From positions 1,081,828 to 1,145,827 of the forward strand of contig VXAY01000172.1 of assembly GCA_013399855.1 (NCBI GenBank): a stretch of 64,000 nucleotides of DNA, written 5' to 3'. The DNA is from Oxyruncus cristatus (Eukaryota; Chordata; Aves; Passeriformes; Cotingidae). Shown piece by piece: positions 38,629 to 49,100 of the stretch (position 1 is the first letter of the stretch; each line of letters opens with the position of its first letter). The translations under genes were made by a program, and so were the position numbers. The notes under the pieces were generated by a model. That model was not told the origin of the DNA, made no database searches, and saw only the letters and a list, made by a program, of their open reading frames with translations.

Positions 38629-40504
38629 AGATCTTGGGAAGATCTTTTTGTTCTGTGTTTACAAGTCTATCATCATGGCAACCTGCTCCACAGCTGAAGT
38701 TCCTACAGGTTGTGCTCATAAAAATAATAGAGATTCCTGATAGAAGGCAACCCACAAAAAGCCAGTTTTGCTTGTATTGAAGTCAACAGCACTCAGTAGC
38801 TACCTCAGTAGGAACAAAATCTCACCCGAGTTTTGAAAAATGGTGCCATTAAAATATACCACTTGGTTCACATACAAAATGTAAGTAAAGACTCTCATTT
38901 CTAAAAGCAAGCATAGAGCTGCACTCAGAACACAGAGCAATGGTCTCAGCACAGGGCCAGAAAGATTTGGAAGCTGTAGAAAATATTTCAAGCTCTTTAA
39001 ATACCCCTAGGATGCAATAGCACAGCACAAGCCCTGAAAATAAATGTTGACACAAAGAAAACTAGTGTTACATAATTACTATCAGTTGTAAAGTTCCTCC
39101 TGGGCAGCAAGTGATAAAAACTATAACACCAAGAAAGTGTTAATTGCTTTGATTCAACATCCCAGTGTGTATATCCAGATCTTAAAAACTGAAACCCGAC
39201 CAAGAACAAACCAATGCCTTAACCACCTGAACTCAACTACTTGGAAGAGGTCTTTCTAATATTTTAGATTACTAGCCCATTCAGTCCTTCTAAAGATTCC
39301 CTTTACACCTCATACTTTATCATTTAACATATAGGCTGAATGATGACTTACATGGATTTATTGGCTCACCTGTTTTTTTACTAATTAGGTACCATCTTTC
39401 AAATCAATACAGATGGAACTTTCAGACATGTTTTTGGGTCTTTTTTTTTTTTTTAATAACGCAATAGCCTTTAAGAAGATCATTTTCTTAATATATTACT
39501 AAGTGTTTTGCATATGGTCACACAAAGTTTTTAATGTTTTGTCTCTTTCAGGCTCTCTATCCCATTTTTTCAAATTTCTTAAGATATTCAGTCACTAAAT
39601 TAAACACAAAACAAACAAAAAATTAAGACAGATATATTACTACTACTGAACTGTCACTTGTAAATTCTGAGTAATTCCCACGTGAATTACTATGAATTTA
39701 CTACAAACCTGCTATTCCACACCTCCAGTGGGGTAACCAATTTCAAAACTGAAAGACTATAAATTCTGTCTAAAATCTGAGGTTTTGGTTGTGATAAATT
39801 CCTGCTCCTGGTGCGAAAAGATGTTGATACCAGCTCACTGGAATGAATCTTCTCAGTTGGAAGTCTGTAATTATAACTAAAATAACTAAATTTGAACATG
39901 CGGAGGAAAAGAAAACATCCCTGTTGCCAGGTTAGCCTTGCTTATACTGAATGTCTGACAAAGTTATTCTGAAGGAGGAAATAATTTTATTCTATATTTA
40001 AAAGAAACTGAAACCCAGAAATAAGCATAGGCTTCAAATCAACCCACAATACCTCATCAAGCAATGCATTTTAAAGATAAAGCCTTGGCAGGCCAGCACT
40101 TTGCCCATTCTTCCATACAGCTTCTAAACACAGACAACAAAGCTTTGTTCATCTTGAAATAATTTCTAGAACATACACTCCAACCCATGTTTCTATACAG
40201 TTTGTAAACATGTGTCTTCAGGCCATGTTAACTGTACTCTGCCCTGTTCTTCTGCAAGCTCCCTATGAGGGATGGAGGGGGTTAGAACATATGGAGCAGG
40301 AAGCCTGACAAATTGCTAAGCCAGAAGCACCTGGATAATTTATTATCACTGTCAGAGTTCTAGTCAGGTTTTGCTGTTTAATTTTCTAGTGACTGTTCCT
40401 GAATGAATGAAATGCAGAAGCATACACATCAAAGGAAGGTGAAGAGGTTTAAAATAGTGTTTGTTGCTTATGAAATTAACAAGCAGCCAAGACACATTAG
40501 CTGA

Positions 40505-40621
40505 ACCAGGGCAGTGGTTGAGTCACCATCCCTGGGGGTATTTAAAAGATGTGTAGATGTGGTGTTGGACTCAATGATCTTACAGGTCTTTTCCAATGGA
40601 GATGATTCTATGGTTCTATGA
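40505..40621 (+). mobile_element. CR1 LINE 3'-end fragment
   Basis: GGCAGTGGTTGAGTCACCATC, then CCTGGGGGTATTTAAAAGATG, GTTGGACTCAATGATCTTACAGG and GATTCTATGGTTCTATGA are the CR1 3' end in plus orientation, well preserved. Confidence 0.88.
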
Positions 40622-40797
40622 ACGCAGCCACTGGAAGGAAAAACCTTTTCAGCTATGTGAAAAAAGACTAACAGAGATAAAAAATGACCTTACTGTGCAA
40701 CAACACGCTGGCGTGTGTACTTGACTACATTTTGAAACTGGAGTTTGGGTGGGTTTTTGGTAAAAACCGGGAAACAAACAGGGAAGAATGACTAACC

Positions 40798-40814
40798 GCG
40801 CCCTCTAGTGGCCA
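40798..40814 (-). promoter_or_regulatory. CTCF-like motif upstream of KCNG3
   Basis: GCGCCCTCTAGTGGCCA differs from the reverse-complement CTCF consensus GCGCCCCCTGGTGGCCA (from memory) at two positions. It lies about 1.65 kb before the KCNG3 start codon, at the edge of the promoter region and between two divergent genes, a plausible place for an insulator. Binding is inferred. Confidence 0.5.
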
Positions 40815-42084
40815 CAATTTATAACAACAAGAGCTCGTAGGATTCTCTTCGTGGTAACGGGGACATTTATTCGAATCTCTACAGAAGTATTTTTTAGAAG
40901 ATTACAAATAGGCTTAAAAATAGTAGCGCTTAATCGCATTCTACTTTAAAGAAAAAAACCCAATTTTTAATACACATTTAGACAACTATTCATTTATTTT
41001 GATATTCCCAAATATGCCTTAAAAATCTCACCTGATAAAATAACAGGACAGCAAGGACAACAGAAATCACCAAACCCAATCCATGGAGTGCATATATCTA
41101 GAGCGAAAAACAACGGGGATGGCAAAACTCTGGTTTAATCTGGGTGTCTTTTTAAAGACACAGTGAGTGACAAATCTTCGGCATTACCTTGGAAAAGATA
41201 TACTCACCTGCCCTTCCTCCTGATAACTGGAAGCATCTCATTGAAAGGGAGAACTGTGTCTTGTCTGATTTTACCCCATGATGCTCCAGACGTTAATAAG
41301 CCTAAGAAAATACCTCAAGCCTGGAGAATTGTCATGTTCGGGTAAAAAAATGAATTTAAAAAAAAAAAATCAGTAGCGGAAATTAACTCCCTGTACTTAA
41401 TGCAACCAAATGAAAGTAAAGCTTTAGAGTGCAGACAGGGTCGTGGCAGCTAATAGCTGTTTTAATGTTGTGGACAGGTGTAGGAGACAAGAACTCAGGA
41501 AGCTGCCGGAGCAGAGACCTGAGCCAGAGGTGGGCAGAAGCAGGGAAGAAGACTGTTCCTGGTGTCCGTACCGTATCGGAGGAGTAAAAGGAGAAGAGTC
41601 TTCCTATCCTTATGTCCCCGGCGGAGGGCCGGGGCGGACGGGCTGTAACAGGAAACCTGCGTGTTGCAGGGCAGCCCGGTGCTGCTGCAGCCGCCGCCCT
41701 GCCGTGCCGTACCGTGCCGGGGACGGGGAGCCGGGACCGCCCGCCCCGGCCGGCAAACAAACGAGACGGGAGCGACAGGCGCTGGCCGTCGGCTGCCGCA
41801 AACAAGGAGCGAGCTGAGTCGTGCTCAAATGTTTTACTTCGAGCATTTTTAGATGGGGGGAAAAAATGTCCACAAAGCGTTACTTGCGTTTGGTGGACAA
41901 CTTCGGCCAAGTGCCGCTTGGCGGAGCGGACAGCGGGGTGGCGGGGACGAGGCCCCGAAACCCTCTGATGGGAAGGGTCCGCGACTGGCCGGGGACGGAG
42001 AGAGCCCCGGGCAGCCCCCGCCCCGCTCCGCCATGTGCGCGGGCGGGGGAGGAGGCGTGTCCCCGTCCCGCCGCACCGCCTCCC

Positions 42085-42221
42085 NNNNNNNNNNNNNNNN
42101 NNNNNNNNNNNNNNNNNNNNNNNNNNNNNNNNNNNNNNNNNNNNNNNNNNNNNNNNNNNNNNNNNNNNNNNNNNNNNNNNNNNNNNNNNNNNNNNNNNNN
42201 NNNNNNNNNNNNNNNNNNNNN
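42085..42221. other. Assembly gap (137 N) in the KCNG3 5' region
   Basis: A run of N inside the CpG island, flanked by GC-rich sequence. It probably hides part of the 5' UTR or core promoter. Confidence 0.99.
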
Positions 42222-42452
42222 TGCGAGCGGCATCGCCGGGGGGACGCGCGTTCCGCCGCGCCCCGCTCCGCTCCTGCGCGGCCGCTGGGGTGCCTCTCCC
42301 GCCGTTCCTCCCTCCGTCCCCGCCTGTCGCCCGCCCCGTCGCCGAGCGGGAGCCGCCAGCGGTACGCGCAGAGCCGGAGCCGGGGCAGCCGCCGCCGCCC
42401 GCGCTGCCGCCCTGCCCTGCCTGCGCTTCCCCTTCTCCGTCCCGCCCAAGCC

Positions 42453-43108
42453 ATGAACTTTGGCCGCGGCCCCCCGGTGGTGTTGAACGTCGGGGGCACC
42501 CGGTACTCCTTCTCCCGGGAGGTGTTAAAGGATTTTCCGCTGCGCCGGGTGAGCCGCCTGCACGGCTGCCTCTCGGAGAAGGACGTTCTGGAGGTGTGCG
42601 ACGACTACGACCGGGAGCGGAACGAGTACTTCTTCGACCGGCACTCGGAGGCTTTCGGCTTCATCATGCTGTACGTGCGGCACGGCCACCTGCGCTTCGT
42701 GCCGCACATGTGCGAGCTCTCCTTCTACAACGAGATGATCTACTGGGGGCTGGAGGGCTCCCACCTCGACTACTGCTGCCAGCGCCGCCTCGACGACCGC
42801 ATGTCCGAGACGTACACCTACTACGCGGCGGAGGAGCCGCCAGGGGAGCCGGGTGGCGACCCCGCGGGCAAGGGAAGGCGGCAGCCGGGAGGCGAGGGCG
42901 GGAAGTGGCTGGAGAGGATGAGGAGGACTTTCGAGGAGCCCACGTCCTCCGTGGCCGCCCAGGTCCTGGCCACCGTCTCCATCCTCTTCGTCATCGTGTC
43001 CATGGTGGTGCTGTGCGCCAGCACCCTGCCCGAGTGGCGGGCACCGGGGAACCGCAGCATGGAGGAGCAGAGCAGGTACACAGCAGAGTCAGTGAGGGAA
43101 CCCTCAGG
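42453..43108 (+). CDS. KCNG3: KCNG3 exon 1: silent voltage-gated K+ channel subunit Kv6.3, N-terminal half
   Basis: This exon encodes residues 1-218 and two bases of codon 219. Kv6.3 does not form working channels alone; it joins Kv2 subunits in heterotetramers at the plasma membrane and changes their gating (established for the family). The cytoplasmic T1 tetramerisation domain spans about residues 8-112, with VVLNVGGTRYS near its start, EVCDDYDRERNEYFFDR at 47-63 and CELSFYNEMIYWGLEG at 87-102. A low-complexity Gly/Pro linker (129-150) leads to KWLERMRRTFEEPTSS and S1 at about 168-190. NRS at 200-202 is a possible N-glycosylation site in the S1-S2 loop. The ATG at 42453 has G at -3, and the N terminus matches mammalian Kv6.3. 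The frame is open further upstream, but only through GC-rich DNA and an N gap, so that is not used. The donor is CAGG|GTAGGA, leaving phase 2. A second in-frame donor lies 33 bases upstream. Confidence 0.97.
43076..43081 (+). other. KCNG3: Alternative splice donor within KCNG3 exon 1
   Basis: GTACAC preceded by AGCAG makes a CAG|GT donor exactly 33 bases before the main donor, in the same phase. Using it would join Arg208 (AG + G) directly to Ile220 and drop 11 residues (209-219, YTAESVREPSG) from the S1-S2 loop. Human KCNG3 has a 425-residue isoform lacking 11 residues at this place (from memory), so the site looks functional and conserved. Actual use here is inferred. Confidence 0.65.
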
Positions 43109-46100
43109 GTAGGAGGATCCTTTATTTTCCCGCTGTCCGATCCCCGTGTGTCACGTCCAGTGTGTTCTGCCCCTCGTCTTGACCGTCCGTGGCTGTAGTT
43201 GCCGCCGGCGCAGATCGTCTGCGCGCCTAAAAACGCCGACCCTGAGCTCGGAAGCTGCCGGGGGGGATGTGGGGGTGTCGTCGGATCGGTGCTGCTCCGC
43301 AGCTCCGGTTCCCGCCGGGCTCCGGTGGCCCCGAGCGCAGGGCACGGGCAGGGGGGGGCCCGGAGCGGCCGCACTATAAGCGGGCCGGGGCCGGTGGCAC
43401 GCTCGGGTCTGGGTGGGCTGGCAGCGGAGCGGGGCCATCGGGATACGGCTCCTATTCTCAATAAAGGTGCCTCCCTCCGTGCAGGAGGGATCTTCGAGAT
43501 CTTATTGCCTCTCTTTAAGAGGCCACGGGACTCCTTACCCACACAGAGAACTTCAGACCCTCGGAAAATTATATTAGGCCTTAAGATTGTGGGGGGGAGG
43601 AAAAAAGAAAAGGGGGAGGGGAACTAAAACTCGAAAAGAATGCAATTCCCTTGTCTTTTCCTCTGGGAAAAGCACAATCCTGTAAGTGCTCTTGGTGTAT
43701 TCATGCAGGTCCTTCTGACGGAGCAGATGCAGTGTTTGTTACGATTCTGCTCTGGTAAAATCATGTGTGGGGGAACAGCTTTACCTCCCCTGCCTTTCCG
43801 TCTCAGATTCTCTATGTGCGGAACACATGAGATGATCAAACTACACATTGAGCTCTTGCAAATGCATCATATTAAGCACCCCAGTGTATGAATGTAACAA
43901 CGTTTACACTTCCTTTAGATGAAACGTATGTAAGCACACTAAACATTGCAAAACAGATGCAGAAACCAGGGCATGGTTTACACCATGGGGTATAAGGCTC
44001 TATCCCGAGCCTTATTAGTAAGAGCAAACCTTTTTCATCTTCTTGGAACCTCAGATTAGGGTTACAGTGATGCAACTCTGCTGACTTTAGTATCGTTGCG
44101 CTCGCTCTACCTCTCCTGCTCCCTTTATTTCCCTCTCTTCTGTTCCCTAGAGAGCAAAATTGAGACCATTTGTGGTAGAATTCTCTCATAAATAAGAGTG
44201 ACATATAAAGAAAGAAGTAAACATTTCCGGCGTTTGTAGCTTCTCCCTTTTAAAACAGACAGGATACTCAACAAAAAGTTTTCAGCTTCTGCTGTGCTAA
44301 AAGGCCCCTACAGTGAAATTGCAGCCTTGTCATTATGAAATCATCATCTTTTACCATAGAGTTAATTGGAATGTGATATATTATATCTTAGTAGCCAGAT
44401 TAATTCCTTGGAAAGTATTTTCATAGTTTCCATTAGCTTAATGGAAAACTGCACCTGTATTTCTTATTGTAGTTGAGCCAAAGAATTAATTGTATGAACA
44501 GAAAGAAAGCAGATGCAGATTGAGAAGCTGTTGATGCCTGCTTAGATTCAGATGTGTCAAAAGTTGCTCTTATAGTTTCTTCCTGTTAAAAAGCATTACT
44601 TAAGATTTGCAAGGTTATTTCAAAGAGTGGATGCTCTTGGTGATCTTTTTGTACAGCAGCGAATTGCCATGATGGTCCCAACAGACATGTGAAAATAGAT
44701 GCAGCACTAGCATAGCATTAACCACATCTGTCATGTCTTTGTTCACATCTTCATGGTGTGGGAATTGACAAGAAGTTTTCTCTTACTGAAAGAGTTCAGC
44801 TTGCAGAGGAACATGGCATAAGATGTGTAATTTTTCTTTCATAGTGTCTTTGTCTTCAAGAACATGTGTATTACTCTTCTGAACAGTTGCATATCGTATA
44901 CTAAGTGTTAGAAGGATAGAGTCCTGAGTTCTTGTAAGGTTCAGTATAGCTAAGCACTTCCTAGGGCAGTGAAGGTTGCTATTAAAACCAGAAGGACCCC
45001 TATCAATGGTGGAGTGAGTTTCTTCAGTACCAGCTATGACATTCCATGGTATTGCAAGAAGAAAATAGAGATAACTGTAAAAGTTGCAGCTGAACAGTTT
45101 CTGACCATCTTCTTGCAAAAGTCTGTCATGTATAAACACTGGTACCGACTGGTTCATTTCACAAGTGGCTTAACCCATGTGCTCTCACTGCACAGGAACT
45201 GATCACAATCTGATGGTGAACACATGGAAAACAGACACAAATGTGTGCCTCTCTGTCCACAGCTGGCTGCCAAGGTGGAACCACCTCCTCTCTTTAGTAT
45301 ATATGCTGGATCATGACTAAAAAGCCTGTTATAGCTGGAAAAAGGGGTGTGTTAGCTACAGTTGCTTTTAAGTGAGTGATACAGTTTAGTTACAACTACT
45401 TACACATGCCATAGGATTGCACCTAGCATGCTGAGTTATCATCTTTATTTCCCTTTTTTGTTTATATTTTCTTTTGTTTGTAGTTATTTCATTTAAAATT
45501 AGTTAAGTTTCCAAAACCTAAGTAGCTAAGTGGCTTATTTGAAAGCCTGACCACAGAAATCACGTAGGAGTGTCTGGGATCATGTACTCTGGCAATATTG
45601 TTCATCTTAGGGGAGAAGGCTTTTAAAAAACTGTCCACTAGTTTCTGCTACATTTAAAAGTGTGACACTGAATTTTGTCCTTTGTTTATTAACCAATGTT
45701 CCTCATCAAAATAAAGAAATTTTATCTTATATAGTAGTACAATAACTTACATTTTTTTCCAAGAGAAATTGTGACATTAGTGCTGTACTCAAGTGAGCTT
45801 TGGCTTGCATGGAACTGTAATTACTAGTATGAAGACTACATTATTCAAAAAACATATTTTGAAAAATTTTAGGAGTGAAAATTGAATGGGCTAATCTAGA
45901 AATCTTTAGGCTGTAGATTTGGATGTAATCAATTATTCAACTCAGCATAAGCTACTGAAGTGAGGTGAGAACCGCCTCGCAAAATTCAGCAACTCTGATA
46001 GTTTTAGTCTCTCACAATCTTGCTAGTAAACCCCCTGTCCTTTCCTCAGTGTGTTCAGAAAGGTGCCACGTGGATAATTTCTGTGGCTGATTCCTGTGGT

Positions 46101-49100
46101 GACCATTCCCAGAACCACTTTGGGCAGCTGTAGTGAAAGCACCTGACTAGCGATGTGTCTCCAGCTTACCTGGGCATCATCTCCACAAGTGAGAGGGTCG
46201 CTAACTCTGGCATTTACAGAATCAGCCTCTTTAATGAGGTTTGCAGCAAGGGCTAATGCGGCTGCCAGCTAACACCAGCTGTGTTTGTATTTCACCTCTC
46301 CAGCAGAAGAGGAATTGAGCCCACCAAACTTTTCTCAGAAACCATTATGTTGTTATGCCTTTTCATGGTGACCATGCTCTCAAAGGGTAAACAGCCTACG
46401 GCTATTTTTGATCCTTTGGAGTAATACCCTTTAGAAGGCAACAGAGAACTCCATGAGTAAGCTTTAAGGAGAGAGGAATGGGGAATCTGACCTTGGAATT
46501 TCACAGATATTACAGACACTGACAGTGTAATTCTCTGACTGCAGAGGGATTGCCTTCCCCAGGCCTGTTCTCAGGATGCAAACTGAGTTACTAAATTTAT
46601 TTCAATTTATGATTTTTGCTCCCTTCCCTGCCATGGCAAGTTTTACTTATCAGAGCTTAAGATTTGCATAAGATTTGTAGAGTTGAGGTGCAGACAGCAG
46701 GAATGCCTGTCTCCCCTTCTGTTGCTTCTGGCAATTTCAAGTCATCTTTGCTCTCCTCTGAACTGTGCCAAGAGATGCATACTGTGAGTCTCTGCTCAGG
46801 GACCTGTCCACACACTGATTGTGAGTGTAATCTTTTAGAAAGAGCTTCTCAAGCTTGTAATAGGAAATCATTTGAAGCTGCTTGGCTTACTGCCAGCACA
46901 GTTCAATCTACTTGCCTTAAAACTATTTTTTCTAACTATGAGTAGCTTGTTAGCCCCCTTTCCACTTAATAATCATGATTAAGTTCGTATTGAAATAATC
47001 ACTGAGCCACCAAGCTTATATGATATGCTGTGTTCTTAAGCAAAAGCAAATAAACACAGTAACTTCCCCAAATAGCATCTCTCGTCAGGTGCCAGTGGGC
47101 TTTTTTTCATCTCTGCAAAATATCCACCTAAAGAGTTATGTTTGAATTTTAAACATACAAAAATCATTATTCTTTTATGGTGGTGGAATTTCAGGACACC
47201 TACATGTTCATGTTCAACATCTGTTCAAAAAAACCCAGTAAGATCTCCTTTCCTGTGTAAGATCTAACCCAAACACCACATTTTTAGGGTTAAGTTGAAA
47301 CAGTGGGCTGAAGGTAACGAATGGAACTACAAACCTAAGTTAAAAACACAGACATGGATTCTTCTGTTGAATTTACAAGCATTTTCGAAAAGAGGTAACA
47401 CAATGAACAGATGCATATCACTGTCTGGCCACAGGAGAATCTTAAACTCACCAAGTCTAGGTGCCAGTCATGCTGAACATACACAGAAAAGATGCTGAGG
47501 ATCCCAGGGCTTGAGATCTTTGTATCCCAGTATCCCCTTTGAGCTGTGAAAGGCATTTGCCCCTTCCCTGGGGAGTGCTGGGTCATTACACCCTTCCACA
47601 TAAGGCAGCAGAGTTTAATGCATCAAGACATATTATTGCTACCAAAGCAGAGTCAGAATGGAAAAAAAACCAGCAAGGTTTTTAATGCAGGGAAACTGCT
47701 GTTCTGTGGCCTTTACTCCACAGCTTGTAGTGAAAAGGAAGCCCTGTTAGTTTCAAAAGGATTAGAAAACTCCAAACATTGGCTGAAATTACCTAGGAGT
47801 CTTCCTGAGCAGGAATTTCATCATTCTGGCCACTGCTTGGATGTTTTTCAGGTTTAATGTGCTTTACATGGAAATAGGCTTCAGCAACAATTTAAAAAAA
47901 TCAGTGCTGACAGACTTTAATCCTGTCATAAACTGTCTTTAATCATATCATCTGTTTTCCTCATGTGTCCTGTTGGTGTGTATGTTTTATTTACAACCTT
48001 AATAGATAATAGTGCCACTAAGGAATATTTTGGCTCTATTTCAACGAACTTACCAGGGGATATTCAAAGTATACAAACTGGCATGCTTGGGCAAAGAACA
48101 TTGCTAATTTGAAACATTCTATGATAGTCACAATATGGTGGGGGGGTTTTTTTGTTTGTTTTGGTTTGGTTTTCTTTGCGCTAGCAAACTAGTCTTGTTA
48201 GTGATTGAAAAAAATTATTTCTGAAGTGGCTTAACTCACTGTACATAAAATAGCTTATTCTGAGAGAGTCATCATATGCAACAGAGCAATCTTGAAAGAC
48301 TATTAAGTACCAAGTGGCTTAAAATTTCAGGAGAAATACCCTCTTTGATGTGCTTAGGTCTTGGACAATGAACAGTAAGTTAGAGCAGAAATAGCCTGTA
48401 ACCGAATAAAAACTAGGTCTTAGTATTTTCTCTGATTATTTATAAATTTTGGGGGGAGCAATCTTCAAGGAAACACTTAACGAGTTTGTTTTTAATTCCC
48501 CCTCTCCATTTTGAATACCAGCTATTTTAAAACTGAACTAATGGGGAAAAAAAACCCAACCAAAAACTATGATGGAAGTTTATAGGCACTACATTTTCCA
48601 AAATAAAGTCACTATTTAATTATATAGTTATAGATTTTAATACAGCATTATTCCAAGCATAGGTAATAAAAGCAGTCTGCCCTGTGAATATGCAAAAAAT
48701 ATTTTAAGATTGATTACAAAGAATACAGGTACTTTAGTCTTCTGAGTACATGCCTTTTTTTTTGACTTTAACTTGACACTCAGTTAAGTTATCTTGAGGG
48801 CTAACTGTTAAATTTGCTTTCCATATTAGATGTTATTTACCCACTAATAAGGTTAGCTATAAAAGTCACTGCAAGGAGAGGGGGACTTGATCTGAAAGTG
48901 GAAACGTAGTATGTAGCATCCAGATTTCCCAGCATGCTAGAGGTGTTTAGTTTTTCTCACCAAAGCATGCACTTTTATGTGATTCACCAGTACTACCAAA
49001 TCTATCTACACAGGCAAAAAGGAGTGACAAGAGAGGAAAAATGAAAAATGTTTCACGGATGGCTAAAAAGTAAGTAGAGGAAAGGAAAAAAAAAAAAAGG

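Larger units (their letters stand above)
37421..41599. other. Intergenic DNA upstream of KCNG3
   Basis: AT-rich sequence with the hairpin/tandem repeat at 38.57 kb, a poly-T run near 39441-39455, a CR1 3' end at 40.5 kb and a CTCF-like site at 40.8 kb. No exon is recognised. Confidence 0.6.
41600..43480 (+). promoter_or_regulatory. KCNG3: CpG island covering the KCNG3 promoter, 5' UTR and exon 1
   Basis: GC- and CpG-rich DNA begins near 41.6 kb, contains the N gap at 42085-42221, covers exon 1 and fades at about 43.5 kb. The transcription start cannot be placed because the gap falls about 230-370 bases before the ATG. Borders are by eye. Open frames running through this island on both strands reflect base composition and the unread Ns, not genes. 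Confidence 0.75.

Noticed and set aside
41821..42456. Upstream in-frame extension of KCNG3 and other long frames across the second N gap
   Set aside because: They rely on 137 unread bases and GC-rich sequence. The protein homologous to Kv6.3 starts at 42453.
43199..43627. 142-codon plus-strand frame just downstream of KCNG3 exon 1
   Set aside because: CpG-island composition artefact rich in Gly, Arg and Ser; it lies in the intron and has no ATG-led homology.
48110..48140. TTCTATGAT word resembling a CR1 3' tail
   Set aside because: Only nine bases match, with no upstream CR1 sequence.
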